NCBI RefSeq assembly: GCF_009729855.1 | Contig: NZ_WODA01000025.1 | Span: forward strand, 744,001 to 808,000 | Direction: 5' to 3' | Length of the DNA stretch: 64,000 nt | Source: Agromyces luteolus | Lineage (GTDB): Bacteria > Actinomycetota > Actinomycetes > Actinomycetales > Microbacteriaceae | Shown: positions 50,574 through 59,335 of the stretch, one piece after another | Position numbering within the stretch: the first letter of the stretch is position 1 | How the letters are laid out: the number at the start of each line of letters is the position of its first letter | Program-made: the position numbers and the translations under genes | The notes under the pieces: generated by a model | Told to the model about the DNA's origin: nothing | The model's database searches: none | What the model saw: the letters and a program-made list of their open reading frames with translations, nothing else

Positions 50574-51497
50574 ATGGCCGGCATCGAGGTGTCCGGGGTC
50601 GCCCGCGCGTTCGGCGACGTGCATGCCGTGCGGAACGCGACGTTCACCGTCGAGCCCGGCCACGTCGCCGGGCTCATCGGCCCGAACGGGGCAGGGAAGA
50701 CCACGCTGCTGCTCATGCTCGCATCACTGCTCCGACCCGACGCGGGCACGATCCGCGTCGCGGGCTTCGACCCGGTGACCGATCCCGCCGAGGTCCGGGC
50801 CCGCATGGGCTGGATGCCCGACCTGCTCGGCTCGTGGGCCTCGCTCACGGTGCGGGAGGCGCTCGTGACCAGCGCACGGCTGTACGGGCGTTCGACGGAC
50901 GCCGCGAGGGCGCGCGCCGACGACCTGATCGGGCTCGTCGACCTCGACGAACTCGCGGATCGCCCGACCCGGGTGCTCTCTCGCGGGCAGAAGCAGCGAC
51001 TGAGCCTCGCCCGGGCGCTCGTCCACGACCCGGAGGTGCTGCTGCTCGACGAGCCCGCCTCCGGGCTCGATCCGGTCGCGCGCGCCGGTCTCCGGGCACT
51101 CGTCCGTCGTCTCGCGTCCGAGGGCCGGACGGTGCTCGTCTCGAGCCACGTGCTCGCCGAGCTCGAGGAGATGGCCGACCAGGCCGTCTACCTCTCCGGC
51201 GGCGTGACGGCGGCGGCCGACGAGATCGAGCGCGCGGCGCGCACCGCGCGCGACTGGCGGGTCCGGTCCCTCGACCCCGAGCGGCTCCGGACCGCGCTCG
51301 ACGCCGCGGGATGGGGCGAGGTGGCGCGCATCGACAACCTGGGCGCGATCGTCCCGCTCGCGTCCGAGGAGGACGCCGCGCAGCTCATCGCCCACCTCAT
51401 CGGGTCCGGCGTGCCGATCTCGTCGTTCGCCCCGGCGGTCGGCGACCTCGAGCACGTGTTCCTCGATCTCAGCCGCAACGGGGAGGAGGACGCATGA
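50574..51497 (+). CDS. ABC-2 type exporter, ATP-binding subunit
   Basis: A 307-residue ATPase: Walker A GPNGAGKTT (about residues 37-45), Q-loop region MGWMPDLLGSWASLTVREAL, signature VLSRGQKQRLSLARAL (SRGQ rather than SGGQ), Walker B VLLLDEPASGLDP and switch His in VSSHVLAELE. A 90-residue C-terminal extension follows. TAGGCT at 50529-50534 is a likely -10 box, and GGGAGGTCGG the ribosome site. The next gene overlaps by 4 nt and encodes the permease. Substrate unknown. Confidence 0.92.
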   Translation: MAGIEVSGVARAFGDVHAVRNATFTVEPGHVAGLIGPNGAGKTTLLLMLASLLRPDAGTIRVAGFDPVTDPAEVRARMGWMPDLLGSWASLTVREALVTSARLYGRSTDAARARADDLIGLVDLDELADRPTRVLSRGQKQRLSLARALVHDPEVLLLDEPASGLDPVARAGLRALVRRLASEGRTVLVSSHVLAELEEMADQAVYLSGGVTAAADEIERAARTARDWRVRSLDPERLRTALDAAGWGEVARIDNLGAIVPLASEEDAAQLIAHLIGSGVPISSFAPAVGDLEHVFLDLSRNGEEDA

Positions 51498-52573
51498 CCG
51501 GCTTCCTGCAGGGCCTCTGGCTCGTCGTGACGCTCGACCTCCGCCAGCGCGTGCGCACCGTGGCCTGGTACGTGCTCCTCGGGGTGTTCGTGGTGCTCGT
51601 CGCGGGCGTCACCGTGCTGCTGGTGCTCGCGACGAACGCCTTCCTCGACGGCGGCGGCGGGGTCTTCTCGTCGATCGTGTTCTTCGTGCTGCTGCTCGGC
51701 ACGCTCGTCTCCCCCGCGCTCAGCGCGAACGCGATCAACGGCGAGCGCGACGCGGGCACGCTCGCCACGACCCAGGTCACGCTCGTCACGACGACCCAGA
51801 TCGTGCTCGGGAAGTGGCTCGCGGCGTGGATCACCGCGCTCGCGTTCCTGGCCGCCGCCCTGCCCTTCCTCGTCTTCGCCGTCACGCTCGGCGAGGTGCC
51901 GGCGTCGACGATCCTCGTCTCCACGCTCGTGACGGCCCTCGAGCTCGGCGTGGTCGCCGCGATCGGCGTCGGGCTCTCGGGCCTGCTGAACCGTCCGCTC
52001 TTCTCGGTCGCGGTGACCTACCTCGTCGTCGCCGCGCTCTCGATCGGCACCCTCATCGCGTTCGGGCTCGGCGGCGCGTCGGCGCAGTCCGAGGTTCGCA
52101 CGACCAACCACTACGTCGACTGGATGGCCGTCGAGCGCGACGGGGTGCCGCCCGGCGAGGAACCGCCATGCCTCCCGGCCCAGACCTGGACGTACGACGT
52201 GCCGCGGTTCGACTACGTGTGGGGGTTCCTCGCCGCGAACCCGTACGTCGTGGTGGCGGACGCCGCGCCCGCGAGCTTCGACTCGCGCGGCACCCCGACC
52301 GACCTGTTCACGTGGATCGCGGTCGGGGTCCGTCAGGCGCAGCACGCCCCGGAGCTCGAGGTCGAATACGACGAGTGCGCGAACTGGACCCCGAGCGGGG
52401 AGGTGCTGCAGGACGACTCCGACACACCCGAGGAGGTCTACGAGCGGTCGGTGCCCTCGTGGTTCGTCGGCCTCGCGATCCACCTGCTGCTGGCGGCCGG
52501 GGCGCTCGTATGGGCGGTGCGCCGAACCAGCACCCCGGCGCATCGACTCCCCCGCGGCAGCCGGATCGCCTGA
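51494..52573 (+). CDS. ABC-2 type exporter, permease subunit
   Basis: A 359-residue membrane protein with about six helices. LLLGTLVSPALSANAINGERDAGTLATTQVTLVTTTQIVLGKWLAAW is the ABC-2 permease core. A roughly 120-residue extracytoplasmic loop (about 200-325) with several Trp and two Cys lies before the last helix, unusual in length. It overlaps the ATPase gene by 4 nt (ATGA) and forms an exporter with it. Substrate unknown. Confidence 0.88.
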   Translation: MTGFLQGLWLVVTLDLRQRVRTVAWYVLLGVFVVLVAGVTVLLVLATNAFLDGGGGVFSSIVFFVLLLGTLVSPALSANAINGERDAGTLATTQVTLVTTTQIVLGKWLAAWITALAFLAAALPFLVFAVTLGEVPASTILVSTLVTALELGVVAAIGVGLSGLLNRPLFSVAVTYLVVAALSIGTLIAFGLGGASAQSEVRTTNHYVDWMAVERDGVPPGEEPPCLPAQTWTYDVPRFDYVWGFLAANPYVVVADAAPASFDSRGTPTDLFTWIAVGVRQAQHAPELEVEYDECANWTPSGEVLQDDSDTPEEVYERSVPSWFVGLAIHLLLAAGALVWAVRRTSTPAHRLPRGSRIA

Positions 52574-52628
52574 GCCGCGCGGCGTCGGTCGACCTCGCGA
52601 CCACGCCGCTCGCACGGCGACGGGTCCG

Positions 52629-53339
52629 TCAGGCCTCCGCGGCGCGCACGTCGTCCTGCATCGAGCGGATGGCACCGCGGAGCGCGCGCTCGGCGTCGAG
52701 GCCCTGCGCGCGGGCGGACGCGACGAGCGCCATGAGGGTGTCGCCGAGCTCGGCCTCCGTGGCCGGCGCGGACGCGGCATCCGTCGCCGCCCTCGTCACG
52801 CCGACCTTCTCGGCCTTGCCGAGCAGCTTCTGCGCGAGCGCGAGCGCGGGCATGCCCTGCGGGACGCCGTCGAGCACGCTCGTGCGGTGCGGCTTCTCGC
52901 TCGCCTTGAGGTCGTCCCAGAAGGCGACGACATCGGCCGCGGTCTCCGCCTCGCGGTCGCCGAAGACGTGCGGATGCCGCGCCACCATCTTCGCCGTCAT
53001 GTGGCGGGCGACGTCGTCGATGTCGTAGTCCTCGCCGGGGGTGTGCGCGGCGAGGTCGGCGTGGAACAGCACCTGGTAGAGCACGTCGCCGAGCTCCTCG
53101 ATCATCTCCTCGCGGCTGCCCGACTCGATCGCGTCGATGAGCTCCCAGCACTCCTCGACGAGGTACTGCACGAGCGACTCGTGGGTCTGGTCGGCGTCCC
53201 ACGGGCATCCGCCCGGGCCGCGCAGGCGGCCGACCATGGCCACGAGCTCGAGCAACCCGTCGCCGGCGGCCGGCGTCGCGGCCGCGGCATCCGTCGTCGC
53301 GTGCTCGCCCGCACCGTGCCCGCCGGACGTTCGCGTCAT
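52629..53339 (-). CDS. mazG: MazG-family nucleoside triphosphate pyrophosphohydrolase
   Basis: A 236-residue all-alpha NTP pyrophosphatase that cleans aberrant NTPs. The MazG motif is complete: GGCPWDADQTHESLVQYLVEECWELIDAIE, then EEMIEELGDVLYQVLFHADLA with the ExxED/EExxD metal ligands. ARHPHVFGD and a partial second region follow (EAELGDTLMALVASAR), so the second MazG domain is reduced compared with E. coli. ATG at 53339. It lies between mfd and eno, as in mycobacteria (Rv1021). Confidence 0.93.
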   Translation of the reverse strand: MTRTSGGHGAGEHATTDAAAATPAAGDGLLELVAMVGRLRGPGGCPWDADQTHESLVQYLVEECWELIDAIESGSREEMIEELGDVLYQVLFHADLAAHTPGEDYDIDDVARHMTAKMVARHPHVFGDREAETAADVVAFWDDLKASEKPHRTSVLDGVPQGMPALALAQKLLGKAEKVGVTRAATDAASAPATEAELGDTLMALVASARAQGLDAERALRGAIRSMQDDVRAAEA

Positions 53340-53508
53340 GACCCACCGCCCTCTCGGGCCGCGGCGCGACCCGTCGCTGCGAGCCTAACCGCGCCGCCCG
53401 ATAGACTCGACGCCAGGTGTGCCGGGAAGTCTGGTCGGCCGACGCGTCGCGCGTCGTCGCTGTTTCCGCACGGCTCCGTCGCCGTTCCCGACCCCCGTCA
53501 GAGGTGCC

Positions 53509-54711
53509 ATGAACTTCCTCCGCTCCGAGCGCGTCTCCGCGTCGCTCCTGCTCGCCGCCGCCGTCCTCGGCCTCGTTATCGCGAACTCGCCGATCGGGCA
53601 CGACCTCGTCGAGTTCAAGCACGCGCACCTCGCGGTCCCGTTCACGGGGCTCGACCTGTCGCTCGGGCACTGGGTGAGCGACGGACTGCTCGCCGTGTTC
53701 TTCTTCATCGTCGCCGTGGAGCTCCGCCGCGAGCTCGTCATCGGCGAGCTGAACAGCTTCTCGAAGGCCGCGCTGCCCGCCATCGCGGCGCTCGGCGGCG
53801 TCGTGGCGCCGGCGCTCGTGTTCCTGGCCTTCGCCGGGGCCGGCCCGACCGCCGACGGCTGGCCGATCCCGACCGCGACCGACATCGCCTTCGCCCTGGG
53901 CGTGCTCGCCATGTTCGGGCGGTTCATCCCGACGCGCGTGCGCGTGTTCCTGCTCGCGCTCGCCGTGCTCGACGACCTCATCGCGATCCTCATCATCGCG
54001 TTCTTCTTCACGAGCGACGCCGACCTCGCCTACCTCGGGTTCGCCGCCATCACGGTCACGCTCTTCGGCATGATGAGCCGGCTCCTCTCGCCGCGATCGC
54101 CGTACGTCCTCGCGCGACGCGCCCAGTGGCCGGTGATGGTGGCGCTATGGACGCTCGCCGTGCTGACCTGGTCGTTCGTCTACCTCTCGGGCGTGCACGC
54201 GACGATCGCGGGCGTGATGCTCGGCCTCGTCATGTCGCGTCGACCCGCGGGCCGCGCCGTGCACTCGCTCGAGCCGCTGTCGAACGCCGTCATCCTGCCG
54301 CTGTTCGCGTTCTCGGCCGCGCTCGTCGCCATCCCCGCGGTGCGCCCGAGCGAGCTCGACCCGGCGTTCTGGGGCATCCTCGTGGGCCTTCCCGTCGGCA
54401 AGATCGTCGGCATCACGCTCATCGGCGGCATCGCGACGCTCTTCGTGCACCGCCGGACGGGCATCAAGCCGCTCACCTGGTCGGACATCGCGATGGTCGG
54501 CGCGCTCGGCGGCATCGGCTTCACCGTGTCGCTGCTGATGAACGAGCTCGCGTTCCGCGAGTACCCCGAGGTGGCCGATCAGGGCGTCGTCGCCGTGCTC
54601 ATCGGGTCGGGCATCGCGATCGCGATCTCGGCGGTCTTCGTCGCCCTGAGGTCGCGCACGTACCGACGCAGCGGCGCCGCAGAGGGCGTCGGCGGACCGC
54701 TCGCGCACTGA
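53509..54711 (+). CDS. nhaA: Na+/H+ antiporter NhaA
   Basis: A 400-residue, about 12-helix antiporter. Diagnostic motifs are GLLAVFFFIVAVELRRELVIGEL, TATDIAFALGVLAMFG (unwound helix IV), and LAVLDDLIAILIIAFFF with the paired Asp ion site. The C-terminal ALGGIGFTVSLLMNELAF is also typical. It exports Na+ or Li+ at alkaline pH. ATG 53509 with AGAGGTG upstream; TAGACT at 53402-53407 is a possible -10 box about 100 nt upstream. Divergent from mazG and convergent with mfd. Confidence 0.95.
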   Translation: MNFLRSERVSASLLLAAAVLGLVIANSPIGHDLVEFKHAHLAVPFTGLDLSLGHWVSDGLLAVFFFIVAVELRRELVIGELNSFSKAALPAIAALGGVVAPALVFLAFAGAGPTADGWPIPTATDIAFALGVLAMFGRFIPTRVRVFLLALAVLDDLIAILIIAFFFTSDADLAYLGFAAITVTLFGMMSRLLSPRSPYVLARRAQWPVMVALWTLAVLTWSFVYLSGVHATIAGVMLGLVMSRRPAGRAVHSLEPLSNAVILPLFAFSAALVAIPAVRPSELDPAFWGILVGLPVGKIVGITLIGGIATLFVHRRTGIKPLTWSDIAMVGALGGIGFTVSLLMNELAFREYPEVADQGVVAVLIGSGIAIAISAVFVALRSRTYRRSGAAEGVGGPLAH

Positions 54712-54716
54712 CCGGC

Positions 54717-54766
54717 GCCGGCGCGTCAGCTCGCCGGCGCCGCGGCTCGCCGGCGCGTCAGCTCGC
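54717..54766. repeat. 18-bp direct repeat at the mfd 3' end
   Basis: GCCGGCGCGTCAGCTCGC occurs at 54717-54734 and again at 54749-54766, 32 bp apart. The second copy contains the mfd stop codon; the first is in the short gap to nhaA. It looks like a local duplication of the end of mfd, possibly with terminator function because the unit is GC-rich and partly self-complementary. Confidence 0.75.
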
Positions 54767-57700
54767 GGGGGCGGCCGCGGATGCGGTCGCCGCTTCCGCG
54801 GGGAAGATCACGCCGATCAGGTTCGACACCCACTGGATGAGGTCGGCGTCGCCCGGCGCCTCGCCGCCCGGCGTCGGGAACGGCACCAGGATCACGTCGT
54901 TCTGCGGGAACAGCTTCGCGCCCGGGTACATGCGCTCGAGCCGCACGCGACGCGAGTCGGGGAGCTTCGCCGGCGCGATGCGCAGCTTCGATCCCGTCGC
55001 GATGACGTCCGAGAGCCCTGCGAGCTGCGCCGTCCGGCGCAGGCGCGAGACCGCCACGAGGTGCTCGACCGCTTCGGGCAGCTCGCCGTAGCGGTCGACC
55101 AGCTCCTCGACGACGAGGTCGATCTGGCCGTCCTTCGCGGCGGGCCCGCTCGCGGCCGAGAGCTTCTGGTAGGCCTCGAGTCGCAGCCGCTCGCTGTCGA
55201 CGTAGTCCTCGGGGATGTGCGCGTCGACCGGCAGCTCGAGCCGCAGCTCGGTCTGCCCCTCCGCCACGTCGCCGCGGAACGCGTTCACGGCCTCGCCGAT
55301 CATGCGCAGGTAGAGGTCGAAGCCGACGCCCGCGATGTGCCCGGCCTGCTCGGCCCCGAGCAGGTTGCCCGCACCGCGGATCTCGAGGTCCTTCAGCGCG
55401 ACCTGCATGCCGCTGCCGAGCTCGTTGTTCGCGGCGATCGTGGAGAGTCGGTCGTGCGCGGTCTCGGAGAGCGGCTTGGCAGGGTCGTACAGGAAGTAGG
55501 CGTACGCGCGCTCGCGCCCGCGCCCGACGCGGCCGCGGAGCTGGTGCAGCTGCGAGAGGCCGTACTTGTCGGCCCGGTCGACGATGATCGTGTTCGCGTT
55601 CGAGATGTCGAGGCCCGTCTCGATGATCGTCGTCGAGACGAGCACGTCGAACTTGCGCTCCCAGAAGTCGACGACGATCTGCTCGAGCACGTGCTCGTTG
55701 AGCTGGCCGTGCGCGACCGCGATGCGGGCCTCGGGCACGAGCTCGGCGAGCTGCGCCGCGACCCGGTTGATCGACGAGACGCGGTTGTGCACGAAGAACA
55801 CCTGGCCCTCGCGGAGCATCTCACGACGGATGGCAGCGGCCACCTGCTGGTCGGAGTGCGGACCGACGAACGTGAGGATCGGGTGCCGGTCCTCGGGCGG
55901 AGTCGCGAGCGTCGACATCTCGCGGATGCCGGTGACGGCCATCTCGAGCGTGCGCGGGATCGGCGTCGCGCTCATCGCGAGGATGTCGACGTTGGTCTTG
56001 AGCTTCTTCAGCTGGTCCTTGTGCTCGACGCCGAAGCGCTGCTCCTCGTCGATGATCATGAGGCCCAGGTCCTTGAACACGACCTTCTCGGTGAGGATCC
56101 GGTGCGTGCCGATGACCATGTCGACGGTGCCGTCCGCGAGGCCCGCGACGGTCTCGCGGACCTCCTTGTCGGTCTGGAACCGGCTGAGCGCGCGCACGTG
56201 CACCGGGAACCCGGCGAACCGCTCGGAGAAGGTCTCGAGGTGCTGCCGGACGAGCAGCGTGGTCGGCACGAGCATCGCGACCTGCTTGCCGTCCTGGATG
56301 GCCTTGAACGCCGCGCGCACGGCGACCTCGGTCTTGCCGAAGCCGACGTCGCCCGCGAGCAGGCGGTCCATCGGGATGGGCCGCTCCATGTCGGCCTTGA
56401 CCTCGTCGATGGTCTGCAGCTGGTCGGGCGTCTCGGCGTAGGGGAACGCCTCCTCCAGCTCGTGCTGCCAGGGCGTGTCCTGGCCGAACGCGTGGCCCTT
56501 GGCCGCCATCCGCGCCGAGTAGAGCTTCACGAGCTCGACGGCGATGTCGCGCACGGCCTTGCGGGCGCGCGACTTGGCCTGCGACCAGTCGCTGCCGCCC
56601 ATCTTCGACAGGCTCGGCGCCTCGCCGCCCACGTAGCGGCTCAGCAGGTCGAGCTGGTCCATCGGCACGTAGAGGCGGTCGCCGGCCTGTCCGCGCTTGG
56701 ATGGCGCGTACTCGAGCACGACGTACTCGCGCACGGTCGTCGGCGCCTGCCGGATGCCCGCGGTGCGGCTCGGCCCGGTCGGCCGGGCGCCGGCGGCGAC
56801 CTCGCGCTGCACGAGCTCGACGAAGCGGCCGATGCCGTGCGTCGAGTGCACGACGTGGTCGCCGGCCTTCAGCTGCAGCGGGTCGACCACGTTGCGCCGA
56901 CGGCTCGCGAGCTTCTTCACCTGACGCGTGTCGTACCCGGCCGAGCGACCGTAGAACTCGGCCTCGGCGATGAGCCCGAGCTTCGCCTCGGGCACCTCGA
57001 AGCCGGCCGCGGCCTGCGCCTGCACGAGGAATGCGACGCCCGGTTCGAGCTCGTCGGGCACCGACTCGACGATGCGGCCGGCGAGCCCGTGCTCGGCGAG
57101 CACGTCGCGCGCGCGCTCGACGAGCCCGTGTCCGGCGGCCGCGACGACGAGGCTCCAGCCGTCGCGCAGGCGTTCGCCGACGTGCGCCACGGCGCCCTCC
57201 ACGTTGCCCTGGAAGCTCGGCACGGTCGCCGCCGCGACGCGCACGTACGAGGCATCCGCCCCGCCCGCGGTCTCGCCGACGGCCTCGGCCGCGTCGCCCT
57301 GGTCGAAGCTCGAGAACGTCCACCACACCCGGTCGGGATCGGGCGAGCCGGGCGCGCTGAACAGCACCGACTCGCGCAGCGCGCGGAGGGTCAGGAAGTC
57401 GCCCGCGGCGAGGTCGATGGGGGCCGCGGCACCCGCGGTCGCGGCATCCCACGCCGCCGCGAGGAACTCGCGGTTCGTCTCGCCGAGGCTCACCGCGCGG
57501 CCGGCGACGCGCTCGGGCCCGACGACCGCGACCGCTGCACCCTCGGGCAGGTAGGAGGTGACGGGCACGAGCCGCTCGAGCAGCGCCGGCGCGAGCGATT
57601 CCATGCCCTCGACCGGGATGCCCTCGGCGATGCGCTCGAGCAGACCTGCGAGGTTGGGGAACTCGTGCACCATCTCGCGGGCGCGCTGGCGCACCGGCTC

Positions 57701-58426
57701 GGTGAGCAGCAGCTCGCGGCTCGGCGCGAGGAGGACCCGCTCGACCCGGTCGGGCAGCGAGCGCTGGTCGGCGACCGAGAATGCGCGCAGCTCCTCGACC
57801 TCGTCGCCGAAGAAGTCGACGCGCACCGGGTGGTCGGCGGTCGGCGGGAAGACGTCGAGGATGCCGCCGCGGACGGCGAACTCGCCGCGGCGCGAGACCA
57901 TGTCGACGCGCGCGTACGCGAGGTCGACGAGCCGCACCGCGAGGTCGGACAGGTCGTGGCCGCGGCCGCCCGCGGCGAGCTCGATCGGCGCGAGGTCGGC
58001 GAGGTTGTCGGCGACGGGCTGCAGGGCGGCGCGCACCGAGGCGACGACGACGAGCGGATGGCTCGTGCCCTCGGCGCTCCACGCCGCCATCCGGCGGATC
58101 GCGTGGAGGCGACGCCCGACCGTCTCGGCGCTCGGGCTGAGCCGCTCGTGCGGCAGCGTCTCCCACGCGGGGAACTCGAGGATCTCGGCGTCGTCGAGGT
58201 AGGGCGCGAGCGCGGTGCGGAGCGATTCGCCCTCGCGGCTCGTCGCGGTGACGACGAACAGCACGGGCGGGTGGCCCTCGGCCGCGCGCCGGCCGAGCAG
58301 GCCCGCGAGGAGCGGCGCGTCGAGCCCGGAGGGCGCGGAGAAGTCGGCGTTCCGCTCGGCCTCCGCGAGGGCTCGATCGATCGTGGAGGCGCGCGAAAGC
58401 GCCGTGTTCAAGCCCTGCAGGATCAC
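54758..58426 (-). CDS. mfd: Transcription-repair coupling factor Mfd
   Basis: A 1222-residue ATPase that removes stalled RNA polymerase and recruits UvrA. Domains in order: UvrB-like N-terminal part (FVVTATSREGESL, WETLPHERLSP, GGILDVFPPTADHPVRVDFFGDEVEE), a linker, the polymerase-interacting domain (LKAGDHVVHSTHGIGRF), and the RecG-like motor with Walker A AGDVGFGKTEVAVRAAF, DEEQ box MIIDEEQRFGVEHK and TATPIPRTLEMA-like motif III; then motifs IV-VI and the C-terminal TRCF domain. TAGACT ends 6 nt before the GTG start, so it is probably leaderless. About 50 kb of conserved neighbours match the mycobacterial order. Confidence 0.98.
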   Translation of the reverse strand: MILQGLNTALSRASTIDRALAEAERNADFSAPSGLDAPLLAGLLGRRAAEGHPPVLFVVTATSREGESLRTALAPYLDDAEILEFPAWETLPHERLSPSAETVGRRLHAIRRMAAWSAEGTSHPLVVVASVRAALQPVADNLADLAPIELAAGGRGHDLSDLAVRLVDLAYARVDMVSRRGEFAVRGGILDVFPPTADHPVRVDFFGDEVEELRAFSVADQRSLPDRVERVLLAPSRELLLTEPVRQRAREMVHEFPNLAGLLERIAEGIPVEGMESLAPALLERLVPVTSYLPEGAAVAVVGPERVAGRAVSLGETNREFLAAAWDAATAGAAAPIDLAAGDFLTLRALRESVLFSAPGSPDPDRVWWTFSSFDQGDAAEAVGETAGGADASYVRVAAATVPSFQGNVEGAVAHVGERLRDGWSLVVAAAGHGLVERARDVLAEHGLAGRIVESVPDELEPGVAFLVQAQAAAGFEVPEAKLGLIAEAEFYGRSAGYDTRQVKKLASRRRNVVDPLQLKAGDHVVHSTHGIGRFVELVQREVAAGARPTGPSRTAGIRQAPTTVREYVVLEYAPSKRGQAGDRLYVPMDQLDLLSRYVGGEAPSLSKMGGSDWSQAKSRARKAVRDIAVELVKLYSARMAAKGHAFGQDTPWQHELEEAFPYAETPDQLQTIDEVKADMERPIPMDRLLAGDVGFGKTEVAVRAAFKAIQDGKQVAMLVPTTLLVRQHLETFSERFAGFPVHVRALSRFQTDKEVRETVAGLADGTVDMVIGTHRILTEKVVFKDLGLMIIDEEQRFGVEHKDQLKKLKTNVDILAMSATPIPRTLEMAVTGIREMSTLATPPEDRHPILTFVGPHSDQQVAAAIRREMLREGQVFFVHNRVSSINRVAAQLAELVPEARIAVAHGQLNEHVLEQIVVDFWERKFDVLVSTTIIETGLDISNANTIIVDRADKYGLSQLHQLRGRVGRGRERAYAYFLYDPAKPLSETAHDRLSTIAANNELGSGMQVALKDLEIRGAGNLLGAEQAGHIAGVGFDLYLRMIGEAVNAFRGDVAEGQTELRLELPVDAHIPEDYVDSERLRLEAYQKLSAASGPAAKDGQIDLVVEELVDRYGELPEAVEHLVAVSRLRRTAQLAGLSDVIATGSKLRIAPAKLPDSRRVRLERMYPGAKLFPQNDVILVPFPTPGGEAPGDADLIQWVSNLIGVIFPAEAATASAAAPAS

Positions 58427-58531
58427 CGGAGCAGTCTACGCGCGCCCGCTGACACGGCGGCCGGAAGGACGGATCGGTCGGCGGGCGCCGATAGCATGGT
58501 CGCCGCCCGCTCCCACCGGAAGGACCACCGC

Positions 58532-59245
58532 ATGATCATCGCCGCCGCCGACGGCTCGGCCCTCGGCAATCCCGGCCCGGCGGGCTGGGCCTGGTACGTC
58601 TCCGACGACTGCTGGGCGGCGGGCGGGTGGCCCCGCGCGACGAACAACCAGGGCGAGCTGACCGCGGTCCTCGAGCTGTTCCGCGCGACCGCGCACCTCG
58701 ACGACGAGCTGCTCGTGCAGTGCGACAGCCAGTACGTGATCAACTCGGTGACGAAGTGGATGGCCGGCTGGAAGCGCAAGGGCTGGCGCAAGGCCGACGG
58801 ATCGCCCGTCCTGAACCGCGAGCTGCTCGAACAGCTCGACGCCGCGATCGCCGGGCGCCGCTACCGCTTCGAGTGGGTCCGCGGCCATGTCGGCCACCCC
58901 ATGAACGAGGCCGCCGACGAGCGTGCCCGAGCGGTCGCCGAGGCCTATCGCCGCGGCGAGGACGTCCCGACCGGGCCCGGTTGGGTCGGCGACTGCGAAC
59001 CGGCGACGGATGCCGCGGTCGCCGCGGTCCCCGTCGAGTCGGCGGCATCCGAGCCGGCCGTACCGGCCGCGGCCGCCCTCGCCGACCGCGAGACCGAGGA
59101 CGCGGCCCTCTTCGACTTCGACGAGCCCGAGGCGGACTGGCGCACCCTGTCACTCGAGCTGACCACCGAGGAGCACACGAGGCTCGTCGAGCGCGCCCGC
59201 GCCGCCGGCCTCACTCCCGAGGAGTTCCTGCGCGGGCTCATCTAG
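58532..59245 (+). CDS. rnhA: Ribonuclease HI with C-terminal extension
   Basis: A 237-residue protein. Residues 1-145 are a complete RNase HI: D7 (AAADGSALGNPGPAGWAWY), E42 (NNQGELTAVLELF), D65 (VQCDSQYVINSV), H119 (VRGHVGHPMNEAADE) and D129. It cuts RNA in RNA-DNA hybrids. Residues 146-237 are an extra region: a variable Ala/Glu linker, then an acidic stretch and TLSLELTTEEHTRLVERARAAGLTPEEFLRGLI, which looks like a small ribbon-helix-helix-type unit. GGAAGGACC precedes the ATG. It diverges from mfd. Confidence 0.93.
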   Translation: MIIAAADGSALGNPGPAGWAWYVSDDCWAAGGWPRATNNQGELTAVLELFRATAHLDDELLVQCDSQYVINSVTKWMAGWKRKGWRKADGSPVLNRELLEQLDAAIAGRRYRFEWVRGHVGHPMNEAADERARAVAEAYRRGEDVPTGPGWVGDCEPATDAAVAAVPVESAASEPAVPAAAALADRETEDAALFDFDEPEADWRTLSLELTTEEHTRLVERARAAGLTPEEFLRGLI

Positions 59246-59280
59246 CGTCGCCGGGGGTCGATGCGTCGCGATCCCGGGTG

Positions 59281-59323
59281 CGGCGCACCGGGCGCGGCGC
59301 ACCGGGCCCGGCGCACCGGCCCG
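59281..59323. repeat. Three tandem CGGCGCACCGG units
   Basis: CGGCGCACCGGGCG, CGGCGCACCGGGCC and CGGCGCACCGGCC follow each other directly in the gap between the convergent RNase HI and adenylate cyclase genes. Each unit can form a small hairpin; together they may serve as the terminator of either gene. Confidence 0.7.
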
Positions 59324-59335
59324 GCTCGCGTCCGC

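Noticed and set aside
55061-59245. A plus-strand frame of nearly 1400 codons opposite mfd
   Set aside because: It is antisense to mfd over most of its length with Arg/Ala/Gly-rich low-quality sequence; only its end, RNase HI from 58532, is real.
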